Part shown: positions 43,912-53,153 of the stretch, piece by piece
Layout: each line of letters opens with the position of its first letter
Numbering within the stretch: position 1 is the stretch's first letter
Source of the DNA: Ceratocystis colombiana
Taxonomy: Eukaryota > Ascomycota > Sordariomycetes > Microascales > Ceratocystidaceae
Direction of reading: 5' to 3'
Length of the DNA stretch: 64,000 nt
NCBI GenBank assembly: GCA_026419805.1
Contig: JAOSLS010000010.1
Span: 124,001-188,000, forward strand
Position numbers and translations under genes: made by a program
Notes under the pieces: generated by a model
What the model saw: the letters and a program-made list of their open reading frames with translations, nothing else
Told to the model about the DNA's origin: nothing
The model's database searches: none

Positions 43912-45318
43912 TTACGAGTGCGCTTTTCGTCGCGCTTTTATAATCTCCTGTCTAGCCTCCTTGGCAAGTTTCTTGGCCTGACTCAACGATATCGCTGGGT
44001 CTTCCAAGTTCTCGATGGCCGTCTGGATGGTTGTCTTGTTAACCTCTTCGAGAGGATACCTGCCTAACTTGCCAGAACGCCACTGGCTAACCATCCATGC
44101 GGCAGCATGATGTTCGTGACCAGGAGCAGCACGGGAGAGACGGCCTGTCTTGGTAGCGACGGCTGATAGGAGCTCCATCACGTCGTTGGTGGGTGGGCAG
44201 AAGTGCTCGTATAGTTTCGGGTTCCAATGATTCATCTTGTACAGGAGGTAGTCAGCCTGAGTCTCGTATGGTACAATGCCATCGCGGATGCCGTGTGCCA
44301 GCGCAAGCTTGAGCATGACTTCTTTGTCAGCTACATACGGTATGAAAACACCTGGCGTATCGATCACAAACACTCCTTCGCCAGGCACATTGTCTTGCGG
44401 CCTAGTTTTGCCTCCTAGTACGCGTACAGGGCTGGATAGTTTGCGCGTGACTCCGGGGTAATTTGCGGTAGGAGCCACTTTGGCTTTGCCACCAGCCCCC
44501 ATGCCCTGACCACGCAACATGTTGATCAATGAGCTTTTGCCGACGTTGGGCATGCCGACGACAAAGATCCGCAGGCCTGTCAAGCTTTCGGCATTAGCGG
44601 CGTAGTCACGCAGCATATTCAACAGGTTGGTTGCCTGCATGCCTTTACGCAAAAAGATGGGCTTGCCTGAGCCAGGCCGTGATGCATGAAAACGGCCGAG
44701 CGCAGCCTGGATATTTCCATTGTGGGGTGATTCACTGATCAAATCACACTTGGTGTAGGCGACAATGCGCTGGGTACAGTTGGATAGCACATTCTCAAGC
44801 ATGGGGTTCCATGAGGTAAGGGGTAGACGGGCATCGCGGCATTCGATGACAAGGCCAATGTCAGAGAGACGCGCTTCGATGTTGCGCAGAGCAGCACGAT
44901 GATGGCCGATGAAATATGATTCGCGAATCTGAGGTGTGTCAAAGGAGATGCGTGGGGTAAAGCTGGGGGCCGAGACGGGAGGAATGGTAGCTGAGATTTG
45001 TGGCGGCGAAGGGCTTGTAGGGGGCGCAGAATCGGCGGTAGTACTGTTGCTTAGGCGTATCGGCGAGTGGGCAAACTGTCGAGCACATGGGGGTCGAAGA
45101 GACGGACTATTTCTAGGATGCCGTGTCGAGGCTCTAGATGTGGTGATGGTGTGAGAGATAGAACTGCAACGAGCAGCTAATGGACAGGCAAGTGTAGGAG
45201 GGCGCATGGTAATGGAGAGAGATTGGAAGTAGCTGGCATGCACTGTAGAGGGCAGTGCGAGGCTAATTGGGTGTCTAGAAATCGCCGTGGTAGCGGCAAA
45301 GTGCAGAAACCTAGGCAA
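43912..45318 (-). CDS. MTG1: Mitochondrial GTPase Mtg1 (YlqF/RbgA family)
   Basis: Single exon, 468 residues. Circularly permuted GTPase that helps assemble the large mitochondrial ribosomal subunit. Motif order is G4 (TKCD, 189-192), then G1 (GMPNVGKSS, 255-263), then G3 (DTPG, 320-323), the permutation typical of the family. Sequence around IECRDARLPLTSWNPML (158-174) is also diagnostic. The first 120 residues are Ser/Thr/Arg-rich and lack acids, a mitochondrial presequence of unusual length; an internal Met38 could be an alternative start. The C-terminal helical RNA-binding domain (about 370-468) ends in a basic segment KEARQEIIKARRKAHS. A palindromic E-box TCACGTGA lies 70 bp upstream of the ATG. 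Confidence 0.95.
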   Translation of the reverse strand: MPRFLHFAATTAISRHPISLALPSTVHASYFQSLSITMRPPTLACPLAARCSSISHTITTSRASTRHPRNSPSLRPPCARQFAHSPIRLSNSTTADSAPPTSPSPPQISATIPPVSAPSFTPRISFDTPQIRESYFIGHHRAALRNIEARLSDIGLVIECRDARLPLTSWNPMLENVLSNCTQRIVAYTKCDLISESPHNGNIQAALGRFHASRPGSGKPIFLRKGMQATNLLNMLRDYAANAESLTGLRIFVVGMPNVGKSSLINMLRGQGMGAGGKAKVAPTANYPGVTRKLSSPVRVLGGKTRPQDNVPGEGVFVIDTPGVFIPYVADKEVMLKLALAHGIRDGIVPYETQADYLLYKMNHWNPKLYEHFCPPTNDVMELLSAVATKTGRLSRAAPGHEHHAAAWMVSQWRSGKLGRYPLEEVNKTTIQTAIENLEDPAISLSQAKKLAKEARQEIIKARRKAHS

Positions 45319-45388
45319 GCCGGCCGGGGCTCACACCTACAATGAAGCCTTCAAAAATGAAGTGGGACAAAATCTAGTTCGGCCATAT

Positions 45389-45396
45389 CACGTGAC
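45389..45396. promoter_or_regulatory. E-box TCACGTGA upstream of MTG1
   Basis: A palindromic site 70 bp before the MTG1 start codon. Confidence 0.4.
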
Positions 45397-45530
45397 TTGA
45401 CAGACATGGATATGGTATGTGTGAAACAGCAAAATATAGGATTAGCCGCGATGCCTTGGATGGATGGATATCCATGGTAATGAGGCCGTCGTATTACCGT
45501 GGAAAACCGGTAGGTAGATGCTAAATAATA

Positions 45531-45557
45531 CATACATACATACATACATACATACAT
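45531..45557. repeat. (CATA)n microsatellite
   Basis: Six perfect CATA units plus CAT, intergenic, upstream of MTG1. Confidence 0.9.
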
Positions 45558-45624
45558 GGTAATGAGCCCATTGACACACTGTCAAGGGAAGACAGCGGTG
45601 CTCTTTCAACCTGGCGATCTCCCA

Positions 45625-45636
45625 CCCCCCCCCCCC
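45625..45636. repeat. Poly-C run (12 nt)
   Basis: Twelve consecutive C preceded by CCCA, intergenic. Confidence 0.85.
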
Positions 45637-48514
45637 ACGAAACGAGCCTTGAGATGCCTGCTTACAGCTTGCTCTCAGAGCGGAGGCTTTGAAGCTTAGC
45701 AAGCCCACCTTAGACATAAGGGCGTTTAGAGTCATTGCTATTGTAGCAAATCCAAACACCTCATCTAGTTTTATTCGTTGGAAAGGCAAACACATACCAC
45801 AAATCAAAAACACTCCCTGGGAGGCTGACGCAAACCCTGATTTGAAAATCTACGGAAAAACCTGGCGTGGGCGCTTTCTAGGAGGCTGTGGAGAAAAGAG
45901 GCTTCTCTAGAAGTTTGCCTATAGTTGTAATTGCAACTAAAAGGCCGATTAAGTGAAAGCTCACAGAGAAAGCCAAGACAGTGCTGCTTGAGTACTACTA
46001 CGAGCCTGCCTGCCCGAAAACATTGGCCCTTTTATAGAGCCGAGTATTCTTTCCCCTTTTCCCTTTTTTTGGAGCACCGAAGCTTGTAGGTTTCTTTGAG
46101 GACTTCGGTGTCTTGAGGTTTGACGATTTGGAAGTGACTTGTAAAAAGACGCAACAACGTAATGATAATAACCAGCCACGATGTGCCAGCTGTCAGTTTC
46201 GAACCCTCAATCTTCATCTACAAACCCAATATGATGCTTTTAATGCACTCTTTGCAAGAAATAGAGTCGTGAGAATATTCAGCGCCGGGAGAGTGGGCAG
46301 TTGTCAGCCCCCTCCCCCTCTCGCCCAAATTCTGGGCTTTACTTGGGTGAACAGGCCTGACGACATTTGGCTAGCTGCTTGGGCTGGCTTTTGCGACGGC
46401 GTTTCGGGTAGCGTACTCTAAAATGAAGGACCAATGAAGAAGCGACACTCGGCTTTGATGAGATCTATGGGGGTAGGCATCGCTATGTTTGGCTACTGTG
46501 GTTATTGAGATAGTGGCAGTTTCGTCTCGAGGTCTCGTGCTGTTGTTTTGTATGGAATTGGTAGATAATTCATAGTCATGGGCCATCGTGATGGTGAGGT
46601 TGTAAAGTGAAAAAGAATGTCAGGTATGCAAAAGTGGGCCAGGGCTCTATGCTTGGGTACTGTAACATGGCAGTTCGGCGTGACCAATAGGACCTGTCTT
46701 TTGTGGTGGATACCCAAGGGTCTAATGGATAAAGTGGGTAGTTGGCGATAGAGCAAGTGTTAATTGGCCAGTGTTAGCACACACGTAGCCTCTTGTGTGC
46801 GTTTATACATGGGATTGAAGAATGGCTTGGATCTATGATAGACTGCCATGGCTGCTAATGGCAGTCGGTAAGCTGTAAATGCTAGTCATTCAATATCTTT
46901 AGTTGGTTCTGATGCGGCAGATATGTAGTAGCATAGCATAGTGGCACTTTCCCTCTAGATTAGTGGAGACATCTACTGAACGCACGTCTTTTAGGCATAA
47001 GATGTCATAAGATGTGGATACCAGGTTCGGCACAGATCTGCACCCTTGTAGCCAATAAGATGGATGATCTCAGCGTGAAGCATGCTTTTTCAGCAGACGG
47101 CTTACACGGGAGGAACCGTCACATCAGTAAATAGGCTACTGCAACGACGGGTCTTTCAGAAATATGGGAGAAGGGGCAGGAAACAGCACGCGAGAGGGAG
47201 AGCGGAAGTTGAAGCAAAGGCGGCAGAAGCGAGCATCAGGCGAGCGGACCATGTTTGGATCGGGCAAAAGTATCCTTGGAAGATCGCCTAATCCACTACT
47301 GATCTCATCGCAACCACGGTATCATAGTGAGCTGGTTTTGTCATAAAAAGAGGCACTTTGGCTTGATAGCATTGCATAGTCGTATCTTTGTTTGGCCAGA
47401 TAGTCCAGATGTAGTATCACACGGGGGAAATTGTAAAATGGCAGTCAGGACTGCTAATTACAGACGCAGGAGGCTTCCGAAGGTCGATTGAGGTCTAGAA
47501 TTTGGTTGTAGGACATGGCAATAAGCGGGGACTCCTTGCTCCAAGAGGTTGAAGTGGAATTTTAGCTGCAGGAGAAAAGTATGCATATATGCATATAGCG
47601 AGGGTCGGACACTACATGCTCGTCTATAGGTACGTCTTGGAATTCCTAGCTTTTGACATTTGAGCTTCGAAACCCATACGGGCTGTTTCCTAGTTTGACG
47701 ATAGAGCCAGATCTCCTGAGCTTTTGTATGGCTAGGGCTCGATTCCTGGCAGCCTCCATAGGGGCTAATGAAAAGGGGTATGTGGGATATCTGATGGCGT
47801 GGGCAATTCGGTAGCACAGCACTTTGAGGCTTTTGCTGATGTATCATAAATAGGACTGGTTCCAGGGTACCTAAGAGTGTAGACGCTTGCCTGTGTCTAA
47901 CCAAATGTATAAAGAGGGCATGGCTATGTATATCTCTTCCCAGCTTTCTTCTCGTCTTCCTTTTGCTGCTAAGGTGGTAATTGAGAGCCAGGTGGAAGGC
48001 GCCTGTTGCATTGGATCTTCTAGACACAATATAAACTGGTGCTTCTTGATTTATAACCACCATTCGTAGTATTGGAAATGCCCTCCAAATTTATCACACA
48101 CCTACGTCCCTAACGCTTTGTTCGTCGCCATTGAAAAAGCAAGAGAGATGCACAGTGTATTAACTACGAAATTCTGGGCTTCATCTTTGTCTAGCTCGTA
48201 TTTTCTATCTTGTCGCATGCCTTTCGCTCTTTGAATCCTTTCCCTAGTAGTAGCATTTCGTGCTAATGCCTCATTAGATAGCTACGTTCTGTACTGATGT
48301 GGGCTTATTTATCTCGTGGTGGGTTTCTTGCCGCAGAAGATCTCGAGTGCCACGTAGTCCAAGATTGACGGTCTATGTATCCACAGAGCTGGCTCCATCG
48401 TTCCTAACTGTGCCAGATGAGCCAGCCTCACCGACCACGCCTGCATCAGCGTGGTCATGAGAGACACCGGGGGATATCAGGAGATGAATATTTGTCGCTA
48501 AGCTTCACGGTTTG

Positions 48515-48735
48515 CTAAACAAGATATTGGCCGGGAAAGTCTGTAACGATAATAGCCCAACAGTCGCCCTCGTTATTGATGAGATATTCGCCAAGAAGCT
48601 TGTTCATCCCAGAGCTAGGACTATTCCTAGTAGCAAGATTAATAGGGGAGACACCAAAACTAGCGGTAGTGTAGGGGACTTGTCTTGAAGTCCTGCAGGA
48701 TAAAATTCTTGCCGCGAATCTCGCCAAGAGTAGGG
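48515..48735 (-). pseudogene. Relic of a PI-PLC X-domain-like gene
   Basis: Two pieces in different minus-strand frames recall fungal secreted PI-PLC-like enzymes. The first is APTLGEIRGKNFILQDF (about 48690-48735); family members have PTLxEVRGKIxxLQDF. The second runs through VPYTTASFGVSPINLA and then LLGEYLINNEGD and AIIVTDFPGQYLV (about 48515-48660); members have HTSASxGVxPIxxA and GIVxxDFPG. A stop follows the first piece and the roughly 60 residues normally between the two blocks are missing. The N-terminal catalytic His regions are not visible. It is therefore a short eroded fragment, not a working gene. Identification is by memory of the family and is moderate. Confidence 0.42.
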
Positions 48736-50906
48736 GCCGTAGTAATTCTATCAGTACCTGGTGATTCAAGTCAACATAAACAGGCTTGTATAAATTCCTG
48801 AACACTAGAACTAACGCCAAGCATATGAAAACTTGGGCCAGGCTTCTATTTACCTTGTGTCGGACTAGATGTTGATTTGTCTCTAGGTATATATTTGTGT
48901 GTGGTCTATCCCCAAAGCCCTGATCTAGAGGCCGTTTTCTTAACGCCATAAAATTTCAGCCTTCTTCTCTTAACGCTTGCCTCATTCTCTAACATTAACT
49001 CTAGGTGTACTCTAACTACCTAGATAACAATATCATCAGCATAATATCTTGTGAGTTGTTTTCCCTGTCTGTAGTGCACACATGACTCTACCTACCTCGC
49101 TACAGCCCTCCTTCAAAGGTATATAAAGCCTAAGCCCAAATCCCGACACCTCCAATCAATAGAAACAGATCAGACTCATGGAGGTATCAAGACAACACGA
49201 CCGAGGATGACTAGCAGTCTTCGTCACCGATTATATTTACTCACATTCTCGTAGGTTCTATATCGGACAAGACAGCCGTACCTTTGGTACCCTAGTACTG
49301 CAGTCCAGAGCCGACTTGAGGCAGAGAGCATCTCACCACTTCATAGAACTATTTAGCTAACATTAAAGAGTCCTAACTTCATAGAGCTATTAGGGGAAGA
49401 AGGCAGTCCGAGACAGGCGATGCAATTACATAGAGGTAGAAATAGGTATTGCGAGGGAAATAGGCAATGATACACGACAACTTGAGCCCCATACCTCATG
49501 TCAAGATGAGCTTCATGCGAAAATACGTTTATGAATAGGATACATAATTGCTTCATTTTCTCTTAAGGTGTGTTGATGCGTAATGTCACATGCCTCATCA
49601 CCGTAAGTCTTGCCCCGGCCTGAGCTGCTACTCCAACCGGCACTCCTTTGTCAAAGTTCCTCCTCGCGAGACTTGCCCTAACTTTTCACACGCCACCTAT
49701 GACCGTTTATTTATTCCCAGGTCTCCAATACGATTTACTATGCTTCTCTTAGTGCATCTCTAGACGTAACAGTCGAGAAGTCTCCAAAATACTTACCCTT
49801 ATTTATTTAGCTTTCGGAATCAAACTATCTTGCGCTAAATCTGCTCTCCAACTACGACAAAAGCTTCTTTCATCTCTTCATAAACATAAGGTCCGTTCCT
49901 TCGTTTCCGACGTAACTTACCTGGCTTGGTACTAGCCCCTGTCTACGCATTGGGCTGAGCTGAAGCTAAAGTTGGACTCTTGGCATCTCCACCCTCAACT
50001 GCAAGACCTGAGGTCAGATTTTACAAGGAAACGTCAGCTTTGGGATTGCGGCTTGGAGAAGCACTTACGGAAAAGACTACTGCATATACTAGCTAGAAAC
50101 AACCTTGCCAAGGTATTACCTGGCCCTCAGTCTCAACCTTCTACGTCCTACCTGGCGCTGTGGCCCTATTTGTTTCTCCGTAACTTCTAGCCAATGCCTT
50201 TGGGCCTAGACTCAGTGGCTCAGCGCCTGAATCTCTTGGCCCATGTTAACTAACTTTAAGTAGTACAATCTAGCAGTTCACAGGAGGATAACAGCTACGT
50301 GTAACCAGGGGGTTGTATTTGAAACCAGCACCTAACTTGGACTTGTATTTCTAGTACCCTGTACGACATGAGTCTGTCGTCATTTTGAAGATATGATTCA
50401 GATCCTAAGGATGACGAGCACAATGTATGGAGATTAAAGGTTATATATTCATGAACGAGTGAAAACTAAATAAAATCTGTAGCAAGGTAAGAAGCCCAGT
50501 CCTTATGTTTGAAAGTCACCAAGGGAAACGTAGTATCGGGTGGCTTTATGGTTGGCTTTGCTTGGAAAAAGAAAAATATTAAAAAGATGATAGAAAATAA
50601 AACCGAGAAAGAGAGGACGCCTGGCCCGAGAATAATAAATGGAGGACAGGTAAAAGAAAAAAATTAACAGGGTTTGCTGGGGATCTCTCGGCGCTTGGTC
50701 CGGTACAGGCTCAGTGCATCAGTATGCAATGAAGAAAAGAGCTAAGCACTCGAGACAAGCTTCCGTCTTTTCTCGGGCTCCACGCTCGGCAATACCGAAA
50801 GAAGGATCTAGGGGAGAGGATCACTTCGTCTGCCAGAAGGAAAATAGGAAGTAAAAAACCTTCCTAACAGCAAGCCAAGCCCTGCCTGCATTCTTCCCAC
50901 GTGCTC

Positions 50907-51179
50907 TTACTTCTGCTTGGCACAGATTGAGCGGGCCTCCTGAGCAGCACCCATAGCGCTGTTGATGCCTCCACAGGCATTGATGACGCAACTGGTAGCC
51001 GCCTGCTGGATCTTGTCCATGTACTTGCAGCCGCAGGCCCAATCACCAGCCCGGCACGACGTAGCGCTCGTAGTGGCCTGGTCAATGCAGCCCTGGGCCT
51101 TGCCGTTGCAGGCAGTAACACCAGCGGCCGCGGCGCCAGAGGCTAGAATAGCAAGCGAGAAGATGGAGGAGAACTGCAT
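50907..51179 (-). CDS. CFEM-domain small secreted protein
   Basis: Single exon, 90 residues. The signal peptide MQFSSIFSLAILASGAAAAG is followed by eight cysteines at 24, 31, 42, 49, 51, 64, 69 and 86. The spacing C-x6-C-x10-C-x6-C-x-C-x12-C-x4-C-x16-C, with Asp46 three residues before the CxC, is the fungal CFEM pattern, associated with haem binding, adhesion or effector roles. There is no GPI-type hydrophobic C-terminus, so it is probably released. The stop codon lies within a sequence GTAAGA that could act as a splice donor; splicing to TTGCTGTTAG would replace the last residue and add a hydrophobic tail, giving an alternative end. The unspliced form is the simpler reading. Confidence 0.82.
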   Translation of the reverse strand: MQFSSIFSLAILASGAAAAGVTACNGKAQGCIDQATTSATSCRAGDWACGCKYMDKIQQAATSCVINACGGINSAMGAAQEARSICAKQK

Positions 51180-52035
51180 AGTGAAAGATATGTTGTAGGC
51201 GGCGTAGTGAGTAAATGAGGTGTGATATGATGTTCAAGATGAAGTAGTGTTGGTGAAGAAGAGCAGAACGTAGAAGACCACAGGCGGCGGGTGACGTTGG
51301 CTATTTGTACTTTTGCATGTTCCTTGATTTCTAGATCCGACCCGGAGCCTAGAGCAGGCAAAGTGTTCGACATGGAGAGGCTTAGCCTTGCTTTGGAGGG
51401 CCAGCCATGCGCATCCATTAACGGTATGTAATTCGAAGAAGGCAATGTGCGTCTGCCCTAGTCTGATACGTAGCGTATTCTGTTGTCCATCTCCACCTAT
51501 GACCGCATAGCGCAGAGGCAATTGCGCACCGGCGAGTCAGCAGAAAGATGGAGAGCCTTCGGAGCCAGCTATGGCTAGAGGCTGAAGAAGCTGGAGACTG
51601 GTTGGAGTTCCAAAGCATTGGAGATTCGGCAAAACTCTTTGATCGTCTTTGCCTTTATTCCTTTTTTCGCCACGATCTTTTGCTAGGGCGTTCTTCGCTT
51701 CGCTAGCCTTTGATTGGATGCCCCGGATTATTAGATCGTGGGGAATGTGGAGGACGGAGGTCGAAAGTGCCGGTTGGTCAACTTTCGGGCTAGCACGTGA
51801 CCTGTGGCGGCGACTGACCCTAGGGTTGTGCATGAGTAGTACGTGGTGGGGCTTGGGTTACGTGTGACTCTTCATGATCAATCTCGAATAAGTAAAGTTC
51901 ATGCACATTACAGTCACTTGCTTCAACTTCTCGGCCTTTTTTTTTTCGTCTCTTTGCCCTAGCTGCTCTCCACAAGACTACTCGCATTTGCTTCTCTTGT
52001 TTTCTCAGTTTTTCCTGCTTACTCTCTAGCGACAA
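51180..52035. promoter_or_regulatory. Divergent promoter region CFEM gene / thioesterase
   Basis: An 856-bp gap between divergent genes. A CACGTG E-box lies at 51794-51799. Sequence from 51861 rightward recurs at 61134, so the E-box is outside the duplicated unit. Short frames here are not convincing. Confidence 0.45.
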
Positions 52036-52878
52036 ATGACCGAGTCCAGCGAGCCTAGTGCCCAAGTCCTTTCCCATGTACAGGCATACCACGACGAACG
52101 TTGTCTAGAGTCACCGATTTACAAGTTCCTGCTGTCAGAAGTAACCTTCACGCATGCGTCACGCGGGCTGATAGTGGCGCGGATGCCAGTTCGGGCCGAG
52201 CATTTGAATAATTCCGGCAGTATACACGGGTCGGTCTCAGCAACTATTGTCGATTGGGCCGGCGGACTAGCTATTGCGGCATGGGATCGGCGAGACCAGA
52301 CAGGACCCAGTGTTGATATCAATGTTAGTTATCTCGGCACTGCTGGGGATGGCATCGTGGAGATTGAGGGCCGTGTTGACCGTCTCGGGTCGAATCTCGG
52401 CTTTACGTCAGTCGGTATCTGGAGAGTCGATGCTCAGGGAAAGAGGGGCGCTCCCATCATTCTCGGGAGACATACAAAGTTCCTGCGTTTTAGCAAGGCT
52501 GGCCCAGGATTAGAGCAGGGGGAGAGGGAGAAAGCCGAGAAGATTTAAGGCCGAGGGCTGAAGGCTAAAGGGGGCATCGGGTGTTCCAGCTTAGGTATGG
52601 GTCACAGTCTCTAGAGGCCTATGAGATGGCTTTCATTAAACTCTAATATTAAACTTTTTTTTCTAGACAGCAGTGTCTTCGTTTGATTCTTGATATCTCA
52701 TAATTGCAACACAAATTTACTCTATTCTATACAATGCCCTCAACTTCCAACTCACACTTGTAATTCTACAAGAGTTCCTATTTTATAGTAGGAGTGCTGC
52801 AGCCAGGGCCACAACAACTGCCGAAAAGGAGGCTGCCATTGTGGTGGCAGCAGCAGTCACTACTGGAACGTCGCTGCT
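51861..52878. repeat. Segmental duplication, left copy (thioesterase plus 3' end of nucleotidase)
   Basis: This block holds the thioesterase promoter, its gene, the intergenic tail and the last 96 bp of the nucleotidase coding region. It aligns base by base with 61134-64000 outside the inserted transposon (61896-63764). The match continues to the last base of the window. Confidence 0.88.
52036..52548 (+). CDS. PaaI/Them4-type HotDog thioesterase
   Basis: Single exon, 170 residues. Acyl-CoA thioesterase family with a HotDog fold. Conserved features are LNNSGSIHGSVSATIVDWAGG (58-77), which includes the N-x2-G-x-HG region before the long helix, and Asp73 in the usual position of the catalytic acid. 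The strands INVSYLGTAGDGIVEIEGRVDRLGSNLGFTSVGIW and the final ILGRHTKFL complete the fold. Substrate is unknown. It has no clear targeting signal. It is convergent with the nucleotidase gene (235 bp between stop codons). A broken copy lies at 61311-61813; this is the intact parent-like version. Confidence 0.88.
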   Translation: MTESSEPSAQVLSHVQAYHDERCLESPIYKFLLSEVTFTHASRGLIVARMPVRAEHLNNSGSIHGSVSATIVDWAGGLAIAAWDRRDQTGPSVDINVSYLGTAGDGIVEIEGRVDRLGSNLGFTSVGIWRVDAQGKRGAPIILGRHTKFLRFSKAGPGLEQGEREKAEKI

Positions 52879-53098
52879 CTCGGAGCTAGCAGGGCTAGAC
52901 TTGGACGAAGTAGCCGGGGTGTTGGGGCCAGCAGGGGCAACCACCGAGGAGAACGTGGCCGGCAGGGTGGTGGGGATAGCGCTATGAGCCATTCCAGTGT
53001 AGGTAGAGAAGGGGTTAGGGTTGGCAGGGCCAGCGGGAGCCGCGCCAGAACCAGAGTTAGAATCAGCGCTGGAGCCAGAGCTAGAGCCAGCGCTGGAG

Positions 53099-53153
<55 letters not shown>

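Larger units (their letters stand above)
45319..50906. other. 5.6 kb gene-poor region
   Basis: It contains the MTG1 promoter, a (CATA)n microsatellite, a 12-nt poly-C run, an eroded PI-PLC-like relic at about 48515-48735 and otherwise only short frames. A 201-codon frame at 47458-48063 (-) has no protein-like conservation that I can see. The 72-codon frame at 49972-50190 (+) has some protein-like composition but no start context or family. Confidence 0.4.

Noticed and set aside
46150..46230. Possible tRNA (GTTCGAA-type B box on the minus strand)
   Set aside because: The arms around the loop do not pair and no A box or acceptor stem could be found.
47690..47770. Possible tRNA (GGCTCGATTCC resembling a B box)
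   Set aside because: The loop has the wrong length for a paired T arm and no matching acceptor stem lies upstream.
47458..48063. 201-codon open frame on the minus strand
   Set aside because: Irregular composition, no recognisable domain and no partner exons; it looks like a chance frame in AT-balanced DNA.
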